Assembly: GCA_963803375.1 (NCBI GenBank)
Contig: CAWDMB010000008.1
Span: forward strand, 310,001 to 374,000
Direction of reading: 5' to 3'
DNA length: 64,000 nt
Origin: JAOPZW01 sp963803375
GTDB lineage: Bacteria; Actinomycetota; Thermoleophilia; Solirubrobacterales; Solirubrobacteraceae
Numbering within the stretch: the stretch's first letter is position 1; each line of letters starts with the position of its first letter. Below, in pieces: positions 38,397 through 46,222 of the stretch. Position numbers and translations under genes: made by a program. The notes under the pieces are model-generated. The model searched no databases. It had not been told where the DNA came from and was given only the letters and a program-made list of their open reading frames with translations.

Positions 38397-41300
38397 GGTC
38401 GCTCTCCCCCGAGCAGGCCGCCGTCGTCGCGCGCCGCGAGGGCGAGCTGCTCGTCGCCGCCACGGCCGGCTCGGGCAAGACGTCGGTGCTCGTCGAGCGC
38501 TACGTGCGCTCGATCGTCGAGGACGCCGTGCGGCCCGAGCGGCTGCTCGCGATCACGTTCACCGACAAGGCCGCCGGCGAGCTGCGCGCCCGGGTGCGCG
38601 AGCGCCTGCTCGAGGACGGCGCCCGCGACGCCGCGCGCGACCTCGACGGCGCGTGGATCCTCACCTTCCACGGGTTCTGCGCGCGCGTGCTGCGGGCGCA
38701 CGCCGTGGCCGCCGGCCTGGATCCGGCCTTCGTCGTGCTCGACCCCGCGGAGGCCCGCGCCGCGCGCCGCGAGGCCTTCGAGAGCGCGCTCGCCGCCTTC
38801 CTGGCCGACCGCGACGGGGCCCCGCGCGCCGGCGCTCTCGACGTCGCCGCCGCCTACGGGGTCGACCGCCTCCAGACCATCGTCGAGCAGGCCCACGACG
38901 CGCTGCGCAGCCGTGGGCAGACGCGCCCGGCCCTGCCGACGCCGCGCCCGGTCGCCCCGGCCGCGGCGCGCGCGGCGCTGGAGGCCGCGTGCGCGGCCGC
39001 ATCCGCCGAGCTCGTGGGCGCCCGCGCGATCCGGACGATCGACGACGCTCGCGACGCGCTCGGCGCGTGCGCCGAGTTGCTGGCGGCCGGCGGCGACCCG
39101 GAGCCCGCGGCGCTCGGGCGCGTCGCGCTCAAGGGCGGCGTGGCGGAGCTCTCCGGCGAGGCCTGCGCGCGCTACGAGGCCGCCCGCGCGGCCTACGCTC
39201 AGGCGCTCGTCGACCGGGCGGCCGTCCCGGCGCTCGCGCTCATCGGCGAGCTGCTGGAGGCCTTCGCGGACGCCTACGCCGACGCCAAGCGGGCGCGCTC
39301 GGCCGTGGACTTCGACGACCTCGAGCTGCTCGCCCGCGACCTGCTGCGCTCGCGCCCGGCCGTCGCCGCGGGCTACGCGACGCGCTTCGAGCGGATCATG
39401 GTCGACGAGTTCCAGGACACGAACCCGCTGCAGCTCGGCCTCCTGGAAGCGCTCGACCGCGACAACGTCTGCACGGTCGGCGACGAGCTGCAGTCGATCT
39501 ACCGCTTCCGGCACGCCGACGTCGAGGTCTTCCGCGCGCGGCGAGCCGCGCTCGCGCCGCGTGGCGAGGTCGCGACCCTCGGGACGAGCTTTCGCTCGCA
39601 TCCGGAGATCCTCGACGCGCTCGAGGCCGCCTTCGCCCCCCTGCACCCGGGGTGGGTGGCGCTCGTCCCCGGCCGGGAGCCGGTGGCCCCGCGCGGGCCG
39701 CGCGTCGAGCTGCTCGTCACGGACGGCGAGGCCTTCGCCGCTGAGCCGACTCCGGGCCTCGGCGCCGGGCTGCCGGCGGGCGCTCCCGGCCGCCAGGCCG
39801 AGGCCCGGCTCGTCGCCCAGCGCGTCGCCGCCCTCGTCGCGGACGGCACGAGCGCCGGCGACGTCGTCGTGCTCCTGCGGGCGGCGACGGACATGGGGCT
39901 CTTCGAGCGCGCGCTCGAGCTCGAGGGCCTCGCGACGCTCGCGAGCGGGGGACGCGGCTGGTGGGCGCGACAGCAGGTGCAGGACCTCTGCGCGTACCTC
40001 GGCGCGCTGGCCAACCCGGGCGACGAGCCCGCGCTGCTCGGGCTGCTCGCCTCGCCGCTCGTCGGCGCCTCGGCCGACGCGCTCGCGCTCCTGGCCATGG
40101 CCCGCGACGGGCGCTCGCTGTGGGAGACGCTGCGGGACCCCGCGACACGGCTGCCGCCGGCGGATGGCGACCGGGTCGCGGCCTTCCTCGGGTGGTTTCG
40201 CCCGGAGCGCGAGCGCGCCCCCCGGCTCGGGCTCGACGCGCTGCTCACGCGCGTCGTCGCGCGCACCGGCTACGACCTGCACGTCCTCGGCCTGCCCGGC
40301 GGCGTGCGGCGGCTGGCCAACGTCCACAAGCTCGTGCGCCTCGCCGCCGACGTCGAGGAACGCCGCGGGCGCGACGTGCGGGCCTTCATCGAGCTCGCCT
40401 CGGCCGAGCTCGAGGCCGACGTCAGCGAGCCCGACGCGCCCGTCGACCTCGCCGGCCTGGAGGCCGTGCGGCTGATGACGATCCACGCGGCCAAGGGCCT
40501 CGAGTTCGAGGTCGTGGTCGTCGCCGATCTCGGCCGGCGTCCCAATGTCTCGCACCCCGACCTGCTCGTCGGCGACGACGGTCGCGTCGGCCTGCGCCTC
40601 GCCTCGCTGGCGGGCGGCGAGCCGCGCAAGGTGCTCGACTTCGCGGCGCTGCAGGCGCAGGCGCGGCGGGCCGACGAGGCCGAGGAGCGGCGCGTCACGC
40701 ACGTGGCCGTGACCCGGGCGCGTGAGCGCCTGATCCTCAGCGGGACGCTCGCCGGCCGCGGCACCCCGCTCGCGTGGATCGGGCCGGCGCTCGTGCCCGG
40801 CTTCGAGGCGCTCGGCGCCGGCCCGCCCGTCGCCGACCACGCCTGGGAGCGAGGCGGCCGCGTCGCGCGCGTGCGGACCGTGCTCAGCACCCCGGCGACC
40901 GTGGGCGAGGTCCTGCGCGTCGACCCGCCGCCCCCGCGCCAGCTCGAGCTCGCCCTCGAGGGCGCCGCCGCCGCGCCGGCGCCGGCGCCGGCCCTCGAGC
41001 CGCCGCCGCCCGTGCCCGCGACGCTGAGCTACTCGGCCCTCAGCCGCTACAGCGCGTGCCCCTACCGCTTCTACCTCGAGCGCGAGCTCGGCCTGCCGGC
41101 CGGTGAGCCGCCGCCCCACCTACGCGACGCGTCGCCGCCCGCGCCGGGCATCGACGCGTTGCTGCGCGGCACGCTCGTGCACGCGCTGCTCGAGCGCGGC
41201 GCCCCCGGCGCAGGGCCGCCCCCCGAGGACGAGGTCCGTGCCCTGGGGGCCGAGCACGACGCGGAGCTCACCGACGCGGAGGTCGCCGACCTGCGGGCGA

Positions 41301-41818
41301 TGGTCGGCGGGTTCGCGCGCAGCGCGCTCGCGGCGCGCCTGGCGCGCGCGCTCGCGGTGCACCGCGAGCACGGCTTCGCCTTCGTCCTGGCCGGCGGCCC
41401 GATCGTCACGGGCTTTATCGACGTGCACGCCATCGAGGAGGACGGCACGGCGCTCGTCGTCGACTACAAGTCCGACCCGCTGGACGGCGCCGAGCCCGAG
41501 GCGCTCGTGGAGGCGACGTACGGCGTCCAGCGCCGCCTCTACGCGCTCGCCGCGCTCAGGGCGGGCGCACCGCGCGTCGAGGTCGTCCACGTCTTCCTCG
41601 AAGACCCCGCCCGCCCGGCCTCGTGCGCCTACGCGGCGGCCGACGCGGGCGCGCTCGAGGCCGGGCTCGAGGCGGCCGCGCAGCCGCTGCTCGCCGGCGC
41701 CTACCCGGTCGCGGCGGTGCCGCACCGCGGCCTCTGCGCGACCTGCCCGGGCCGCGCGAGCCTGTGCTCGTACCCTCCGGCGCTCACCGACCGCGAGCCC
41801 GCGCAGGCCGTCGCCTGA
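38393..41818 (+). CDS. AddA-like UvrD-family helicase-nuclease
   Basis: A 1141-residue SF1A helicase. Walker A AATAGSGKTSVLVERYV, motif Ia AITFTDKAAGELRARV, motif II VDEFQDTNPLQ, motif III GDELQSIYRFRHADV, and motif V/VI MTIHAAKGLEFEVVVV and THVAVTRARERLIL are all intact. A C-terminal PD-(D/E)XK nuclease has FIDVHA and LVVDYKSDPLDG, then Cys residues CATCPGRASLC. With the upstream AddB-like protein it forms a putative AddAB/RecBCD-type resection complex. GTG start overlapping the previous stop by 4 nt. Actinobacteria more often carry AdnAB, which also has two nuclease domains, so naming is by layout. Confidence 0.9.
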   Translation: MRSLSPEQAAVVARREGELLVAATAGSGKTSVLVERYVRSIVEDAVRPERLLAITFTDKAAGELRARVRERLLEDGARDAARDLDGAWILTFHGFCARVLRAHAVAAGLDPAFVVLDPAEARAARREAFESALAAFLADRDGAPRAGALDVAAAYGVDRLQTIVEQAHDALRSRGQTRPALPTPRPVAPAAARAALEAACAAASAELVGARAIRTIDDARDALGACAELLAAGGDPEPAALGRVALKGGVAELSGEACARYEAARAAYAQALVDRAAVPALALIGELLEAFADAYADAKRARSAVDFDDLELLARDLLRSRPAVAAGYATRFERIMVDEFQDTNPLQLGLLEALDRDNVCTVGDELQSIYRFRHADVEVFRARRAALAPRGEVATLGTSFRSHPEILDALEAAFAPLHPGWVALVPGREPVAPRGPRVELLVTDGEAFAAEPTPGLGAGLPAGAPGRQAEARLVAQRVAALVADGTSAGDVVVLLRAATDMGLFERALELEGLATLASGGRGWWARQQVQDLCAYLGALANPGDEPALLGLLASPLVGASADALALLAMARDGRSLWETLRDPATRLPPADGDRVAAFLGWFRPERERAPRLGLDALLTRVVARTGYDLHVLGLPGGVRRLANVHKLVRLAADVEERRGRDVRAFIELASAELEADVSEPDAPVDLAGLEAVRLMTIHAAKGLEFEVVVVADLGRRPNVSHPDLLVGDDGRVGLRLASLAGGEPRKVLDFAALQAQARRADEAEERRVTHVAVTRARERLILSGTLAGRGTPLAWIGPALVPGFEALGAGPPVADHAWERGGRVARVRTVLSTPATVGEVLRVDPPPPRQLELALEGAAAAPAPAPALEPPPPVPATLSYSALSRYSACPYRFYLERELGLPAGEPPPHLRDASPPAPGIDALLRGTLVHALLERGAPGAGPPPEDEVRALGAEHDAELTDAEVADLRAMVGGFARSALAARLARALAVHREHGFAFVLAGGPIVTGFIDVHAIEEDGTALVVDYKSDPLDGAEPEALVEATYGVQRRLYALAALRAGAPRVEVVHVFLEDPARPASCAYAAADAGALEAGLEAAAQPLLAGAYPVAAVPHRGLCATCPGRASLCSYPPALTDREPAQAVA

Positions 41819-42709
41819 TCACTCCGGCGGCGACGGCCGGGCTGGCGAGGGCGGCGGGCTCGGGAACGGCGGACCGGTCCGCGCGGAGCGCTGCGCGCGC
41901 CTCACCTCGGCGTTGAGCTCGGCGCCGAAAAGGAACGCGTTGGCCGACAGGTAGAGCCACAGCAGCAGCACGATCGCCGCCCCGAAGGCGCCGTACGCGG
42001 CCCCATAGGTCGAGAAGCCGCGCACGTAGAAGGCGAAGCCGATCGACAACCCGATCCACAGGACGACGCCCAGCACGGCGCCGGGCGACAGCCAGCACGG
42101 CTCGCGCGCGGCCTGCTCGGGCGCCAGCCGGTAGATCAGCGCGCAGGCGAGAACGGCCGCGGCGAGGGCGACGGGCCAACGGGCGAAGCGCCAGATCGTC
42201 GCGCCGGTCTCGCCGAGGCCGATCTTGCCCAGCAGGTCGTCGGCGATCTGGCCGCCGAGGAACAGCGCGACGAGCACGACGCCGAAGAGCGCGACGACGA
42301 GCAGCGTGACGCCGACGTCGGTGAGCTTGCGCGTCGCGAACGAGCGCTGGTCGTCGATGCCGTGGACGACGTTCAGCGCCCGTCCGGCCGCCCCGAAGGC
42401 TCCGGACGCGCCGTTGAGCCCGAGGGCGAGGGAGATCACGAGCGTCACCCCGAGGGCGCCGCCCGAGGCGTTGATGATCCGGTCCAGCGCCTTGCCCACG
42501 ACCGCGGCCGTGTCCGCGTCGGCGCCGTGGCGCAGCAGGTAGTCGGTGGCTTCGCTGACGAGCCCCGCCTGCCCGAAGAGGCCGAGCAGGGTGACCCCGA
42601 CGAGCAGCCCCGGGAAGAGCGACATCATCGCGAAGTACGTCAGGGCCGCCGCGTGGTCGGTCATCCTGTGCTCGCGGAAGTTCGCGAACGCGCGGCGCAG
42701 GATCGCCAT
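41819..42709 (-). CDS. YihY/BrkB family membrane protein
   Basis: A 296-residue protein with about six membrane helices. The family opening FREHRMTDHAAALTYFAMMSLFP is clear, as are GFSTYGAAYGAFGAAIVLLLWLYLS and the ending LFGAELNAEVRRAQ. YihY proteins were once called RNase BN; their function is unsettled, with transport or envelope roles proposed. The C-terminal tail is proline/serine-rich. Its stop codon directly abuts the addA-like stop (convergent). No convincing -10 element is seen directly upstream. Confidence 0.88.
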   Translation of the reverse strand: MAILRRAFANFREHRMTDHAAALTYFAMMSLFPGLLVGVTLLGLFGQAGLVSEATDYLLRHGADADTAAVVGKALDRIINASGGALGVTLVISLALGLNGASGAFGAAGRALNVVHGIDDQRSFATRKLTDVGVTLLVVALFGVVLVALFLGGQIADDLLGKIGLGETGATIWRFARWPVALAAAVLACALIYRLAPEQAAREPCWLSPGAVLGVVLWIGLSIGFAFYVRGFSTYGAAYGAFGAAIVLLLWLYLSANAFLFGAELNAEVRRAQRSARTGPPFPSPPPSPARPSPPE

Positions 42710-42811
42710 GGGCTGGCCTTGCCCCGGGAAGGGGCGCGCTACTCGCCGCGCCTGGCCGGCGCCCGGGAGTCGCTCACCGGCGAGCTCGGTCGCGCCCCGC
42801 GGGTCGATTAG

Positions 42812-42910
42812 TTCGCCACGGCCGCGGCGATCGTGCTCGTGGCGGTGGTCGCGACGATCTACGTGACGCTGTGGTTCGGCGTCGGCCTCGCGCGAAGGCT
42901 CTCGCTGTGA
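42812..42910 (+). pseudogene. Orphan C-terminal membrane-helix fragment
   Basis: Directly after an in-frame TAG, 32 codons read FATAAAIVLVAVVATIYVTL then WFGVGLARRLSL and a TGA. It looks like the last membrane helix and basic tail of a transporter, with nothing similar upstream. It could also be a very small membrane protein starting at one of two GTG codons. Its TGA overlaps the GTG of the next fragment. Confidence 0.35.
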
Positions 42911-42966
42911 GCGCGCCGACGGCGATCCTCGACGTCGGCGGCACGCTCGTCGGCGCTCGCCGCTAG
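42907..42966 (+). pseudogene. Truncated HAD-hydrolase N-terminus
   Basis: Nineteen codons starting with GTG read VSAPTAILDVGGTLVGARR and then stop. The DVGGTLV motif is the HAD motif I (DxDGTLV) with its second aspartate replaced by glycine. The frame ends inside the last codon of the convergent ferritin-like gene. It overlaps the preceding fragment in GTGA style, like an intact operon junction. Probably a gene cut off by rearrangement. Confidence 0.4.
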
Positions 42967-43478
42967 GCGAGCCCCTCGGCCGCGTACTCGCGCAGGTAGC
43001 CCTCGAACAGCCGGCGGTGGCCCTCCTCGTCGCGCAGGATCGTGATGACCATGTCGTTCGTGACCGGGTCGATGCCCTCGGTGGCCTGGATGATCGCGTT
43101 GTAGTGCTCGATCGCGCCGGACTCGGCCTCGATCACGCCCCTGATGACGTGGACGATGTCGGTCTGGTGCGCGGGCGGCTGCAGGTAGCTCTGCTCGGCG
43201 GCGAACTCCTGGGAGCCGGGGACGACGCCGTAGAGCTCCTTGATGCGCGTCGCGTACCGCTGGGCGTGACCGAGCTCCTCCTGGATGTCCTTCTGCAGGG
43301 ACTCGACGATCTCCTGCGCGCGGACGCCGTCGGGGTTGATCGAGTTGGCGATGTAGCTCATCACCGTCTCGATCTCCATCCAGTAGGCCTTCTTGAGCAT
43401 CTCGACGATGCGCTCGCGATCCTCGCGGTGGTCGTCGGCGAGCACGCCGTGGGTGGTTGGACGGGTTGTGGCGGACAT
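42963..43478 (-). CDS. Ferritin-like diiron protein
   Basis: A 171-residue four-helix-bundle protein. Iron ligands are placed as in bacterioferritin-like proteins: E in YWMEIETVM, ExxH in QEELGHAQRYA, E in IEAESGAIEHYN and ExxH in RDEEGHRRLFEGYL. It may store iron or detoxify iron and peroxide, in line with the EfeUOB uptake genes and peroxide-handling genes in the window. It lacks the methionine heme ligand context of classic Bfr. TAGCTG, 6 nt before the ATG, is a weak -10 candidate. Confidence 0.85.
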   Translation of the reverse strand: MSATTRPTTHGVLADDHREDRERIVEMLKKAYWMEIETVMSYIANSINPDGVRAQEIVESLQKDIQEELGHAQRYATRIKELYGVVPGSQEFAAEQSYLQPPAHQTDIVHVIRGVIEAESGAIEHYNAIIQATEGIDPVTNDMVITILRDEEGHRRLFEGYLREYAAEGLA

Positions 43479-43588
43479 GGGATCCAGCTACCCCTCACGC
43501 CGCGCGACGATGCCTGCATGAGGATCGAGATCCTGCGGCCGCGTTCGCAATCTCGGCTGCGCTCGGCGTCCCGCCGGGCGCAGTCGGG

Positions 43589-43594
43589 AATACT
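43589..43594 (+). promoter_or_regulatory. Candidate -10 element (AATACT) of ku
   Basis: AATACT ends 6 nt before the Ku ATG. GGAGG also occurs but only 1 nt from the ATG, too close to act as a ribosome-binding site, so a leaderless start is more likely. Confidence 0.4.
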
Positions 43595-43600
43595 GGAGGC

Positions 43601-44473
43601 ATGGCGCGCTCCATCTGGACGGGGGCGATCAGCTTCGGGCTGGTCACGGTCCCGGTCAAGCTCTACAGCGCGGTCAGCCGCAAGACCGTGCGCTTCCACC
43701 AGCTCAACGGCAAGACGGGGGTGCGCATCGCCCAGAAGCGCGTCGACCCGTCGACGGGCGACGAGGTCGCCTACGACGAGATCGTCAAGGGCTTCGAGCT
43801 GTCGCCGGACCGCTACGTGCTGATCGAGCCCGACGAGCTCGAGGCCCTCGAGCCCAAGAAGACGAAGACGATCGAGATCGAGGACTTCGTCGAGCTCGTC
43901 GACATCGACCCGATCTTCTACGACCACCCCTACTACCTCGCGCCGGGCGCAGGCGGTGCCAAGCCCTACCGGCTCCTGCTCGAGGCGATGCGCGAGACGG
44001 GCAAGGTGGCCGTGGCCCGCGTCGTCATCCGCCAGAAGGAGAGCCTCGTCGCCGTGCGCCCGATGGGCGAGGTACTCGGCATGTCGACCATGCTCTTCGC
44101 CGACGAGGTCGTCGACCCCGACAAGATCGACGAGCTCGCGGCCGTCGAGGACGTCGAGGTGAGCAGGCGCGAGCTCGACATCGCCAGGCAGCTCGTCGAG
44201 TCGCTCGCGGGTCCCTTCGAGTCGGGGGACTATCACGACAGCTACCGCGAGCAGGTCCTCGATCTGATCGAGCGCAAGGCCGCCGGCGAGGAGATCGCCG
44301 TCCAGCCCGCGAGCGAGGAGGAGGCCGAGCCGGTCCCCGACCTCATGGCCGCGCTCAAGGCCAGCCTCGACGCGGCGCGCCAGGACGAGCCCGCCGGCGA
44401 CGGCGGCGCGAAGGCCAAGCCGAAGTCCTCCGCCAAGAAGCCCGCCCGCAGGAAGGCCCCGGCGAAGACTTAG
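43601..44473 (+). CDS. ku: Ku DNA-end-binding protein
   Basis: A 290-residue bacterial Ku. The core starts MARSIWTGAISFGLVTVPVK and continues with KLYSAVSRKTVRFHQL, DRYVLIEPDELEAL and the conserved KESLVAVRPMGEVLGMSTM. The C-terminus is a lysine/alanine-rich tail (KAKPKSSAKKPARRKAPAKT) as seen in other actinobacterial Ku proteins, which helps DNA threading and LigD recruitment. It binds double-strand ends for non-homologous end joining. No ligD is in the window. Confidence 0.95.
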   Translation: MARSIWTGAISFGLVTVPVKLYSAVSRKTVRFHQLNGKTGVRIAQKRVDPSTGDEVAYDEIVKGFELSPDRYVLIEPDELEALEPKKTKTIEIEDFVELVDIDPIFYDHPYYLAPGAGGAKPYRLLLEAMRETGKVAVARVVIRQKESLVAVRPMGEVLGMSTMLFADEVVDPDKIDELAAVEDVEVSRRELDIARQLVESLAGPFESGDYHDSYREQVLDLIERKAAGEEIAVQPASEEEAEPVPDLMAALKASLDAARQDEPAGDGGAKAKPKSSAKKPARRKAPAKT

Positions 44474-44617
44474 ATCTTCGCCGCGGGTCCAAGCGGCTCC
44501 GACGTCGGCGCACGCGGGCAGGGCCCGGCCCGCAAGGCTCGTGGTGGGCAGGTCGGCGCGCCGGGGACGCGTCGTTCCTGCTCGGCGGGGGTGGTGTCCT
44601 CGCCGCTGACCGACGGG

Positions 44618-44989
44618 CTACGCCGCCGCCGAGTCCGCGTCGAGGGCCTCGAGGGCCTCCTCCCGCGTCGGGCGGATCGTGAAGATCTGGTCGAGCCCCG
44701 TGATCTCGAACGTCTTGGCGATCGTCGCGTCCTGGTTGACGATCGTCAGGGCGCCGTCGCGCGAGCGCAGGCGCTTGACCGCGCCGATGAGCACGCCGAG
44801 CGCCGTGGAGTCGAGGAAGGTCGTCGCGCTGAGGTCGACGACGATGCGGGTCTGGCCGCTCTCGACGGCGTCGGTCAGCGCCGCCTTGAGCTCGGGGGCC
44901 GTGAAGAGGTCGATCTCGCCGGCGACGGCGACGGCGACGGCATCGCGCCCGTCGACGGGCTCGTTGGTCAAGGAGAATTCCGGTGGCAT
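44618..44989 (-). CDS. Anti-sigma-factor antagonist (STAS domain, RsbV/SpoIIAA type)
   Basis: A 123-residue STAS protein. VAVAGEIDLFTAPELKAALTDAV is the N-terminal strand-helix, and the phosphorylatable serine lies in TTFLDSTALGVLIGAVKRL (motif DSTALG). In partner-switching, unphosphorylated antagonist frees a sigma factor from a RsbW-type kinase. The kinase candidate is two genes upstream (45536-45967). No sigma factor gene is adjacent, so the target must be elsewhere. GAGG lies just before the ATG. Confidence 0.88.
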   Translation of the reverse strand: MPPEFSLTNEPVDGRDAVAVAVAGEIDLFTAPELKAALTDAVESGQTRIVVDLSATTFLDSTALGVLIGAVKRLRSRDGALTIVNQDATIAKTFEITGLDQIFTIRPTREEALEALDADSAAA

Positions 44990-45155
44990 CGCCTCGAAGG
45001 ATGCCAGGCGGTCAGGTGCGCCCGTCGGCGCGCTCGTCGACGCCCTCGCCGCGGCCGGGCCCGCGCTCGAGGCAATCCGATCCTCGCGCGTCCGGGCCCT
45101 CGAGCCTCGGTCAGCTCGGCGAAGCCGCGCACGTGCTCGGGTCGCGCGGTGTCGG

Positions 45156-45539
45156 TCACCCGCGGAAGCTCAGCCGGAGCAGCAGCTCGTCGATCTCGCC
45201 GGTCGTGGTCGGGCGGATCTCGTCGGCGATGCGCTCGAAGACGTTGCCCACGCCGGGCAGCTCGCCGTCCTCGAGCATCCGCCGGGCGCTGCCCACGCCG
45301 AGCTCGCCGACACGCAGCTCGAGCCCGTGGTCGTCGGTGGCGACCGTGACGACGACGTGGGCGTCGCGGGAGTGTGGGGGCGCGTGCGCCGCGACCGCGT
45401 CGGTCAGGAGCATGGCGTCGTCGAGGCGGTCGATCGGGCACCGGGCGCGCGCCGCGAGCATGCCGATGACGCGGCCGAGCACGGGCGCGACGAGGGGACC
45501 GCTGCGCACGCGGACCGTGGCCTCGTCTTCGTTGCTCAT
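45156..45539 (-). CDS. Degenerate HATPase-like protein of the partner-switch cluster
   Basis: A 127-residue protein whose helices and strands follow those of the adjacent RsbW-like kinase (LDDAMLLTDAVAAHA ... AHVVVTVATDDHGLELRVGELG ... GVGNVFERIADEI). The N-box asparagine and the G1/G2 glycine motifs for ATP are absent. It overlaps the kinase stop by 4 nt (ATGA). It may be a non-catalytic partner or a decoy. I infer the family only from gross alignment, and no established name is offered. Confidence 0.55.
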   Translation of the reverse strand: MSNEDEATVRVRSGPLVAPVLGRVIGMLAARARCPIDRLDDAMLLTDAVAAHAPPHSRDAHVVVTVATDDHGLELRVGELGVGSARRMLEDGELPGVGNVFERIADEIRPTTTGEIDELLLRLSFRG

Positions 45540-45967
45540 CCGGCGCTCCCGTCGGCGGACGGCGGGCCGCCCAGCTCGAAGGTCATGCGGACCTGGGTCT
45601 CCTGGCCCTCGCCGGTGCCGAGCTCGAGCGCGTGGGCGAGCGTCGCGATCAGCGGTAGCCCGAGCCCGAGGCCGGGGCTGTCGGTTCGCGGCACGAGGCC
45701 GCGACCGCGATCGACGACGACGAGCGTCAGCATCCTCGCGTCGATGGTCGCGCGCAGGCCCATCGGGCCCTCGTCCTGCTGCTCACGGCCGTACGCGTGG
45801 ACGACGACGTTCGTGCACGCCTCGGTCACCGCGAGCTTGATGTCCGCGAGCGTGCTCTCCGGCAGGTCGAGGACCTCGCCGAGGCCGCCGACGGCATGCC
45901 GGACAACGGCGACGTTCTCCGGACGGGCCGGCAGGATGAGCTCGAGGTCGGGCGTTTGCGTCTCCAC
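45536..45967 (-). CDS. Anti-sigma regulatory kinase (RsbW/SpoIIAB-like HATPase)
   Basis: A 143-residue GHKL ATPase. N-box EACTNVVVHAYG, G1 VVVDRGRGLVP and G2 GLGLGLPLIATL are intact. Such kinases sequester a sigma factor and phosphorylate the STAS antagonist; the antagonist candidate is downstream on the same strand. GTG start; no better start upstream in frame. First gene of the HATPase - degenerate HATPase - STAS series. Confidence 0.88.
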   Translation of the reverse strand: METQTPDLELILPARPENVAVVRHAVGGLGEVLDLPESTLADIKLAVTEACTNVVVHAYGREQQDEGPMGLRATIDARMLTLVVVDRGRGLVPRTDSPGLGLGLPLIATLAHALELGTGEGQETQVRMTFELGGPPSADGSAG

Positions 45968-46053
45968 GCGTGCAGTGCGACGACTCGCCCGCTCACGCGG
46001 ACGCCTGGCGCCGAGTGTGCCCGGCGCCCGTTCCCGCCAATCGTGCGTGGGTC

Positions 46054-46173
46054 TCAGGGGTCGTGGCCGGCGAAGGCGCCGGCGAGCGCCGCGCCGCGCA
46101 GGCCGGCGATCGCGATCGTGCCGCCGCCGGCGATGAGGAGCAGTTCGCGTTCCACTGGGCGCGTGCCTATCAT
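46054..46173 (-). CDS. Possible 39-residue membrane peptide (weak)
   Basis: A short ORF beginning MIGTRPVERELLLIAGGGTI, with a single glycine/alanine-rich hydrophobic segment to about residue 35. GAGGCGAG lies upstream at a poor distance. It overlaps the presumed gltB promoter on the other strand. It may be real, but the evidence is slight. Confidence 0.25.
   Translation of the reverse strand: MIGTRPVERELLLIAGGGTIAIAGLRGAALAGAFAGHDP
46168..46173 (+). promoter_or_regulatory. Candidate -10 element (TATCAT) for gltBD
   Basis: TATCAT is the best promoter-like hexamer in the 255-nt gap before gltB, leaving a leader of about 45 nt. No strong -35 is seen. Unlike many neighbours, gltB would then have a real 5' leader. 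Confidence 0.35.
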
Positions 46174-46222
46174 TTCGCGCTCGCCTCGCGGTTCGCCCGC
46201 TGCTGCCTCCGGGGACCCAGAT

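Noticed and set aside
42963..43478. Ferritin-like protein as classical Dps or heme bacterioferritin
   Set aside because: The four ligand helices fit a generic ferritin-like diiron protein; Dps interface ligands and a Bfr heme methionine are not evident.
44968..45159. Possible 63-codon gene between the degenerate HATPase and STAS genes (starts VTDTARPEHVRGFAELTEAR)
   Set aside because: The GTGA overlap with the previous stop is suggestive, but after about 20 residues the frame becomes arginine-rich and overlaps the STAS start; probably decayed or non-coding.
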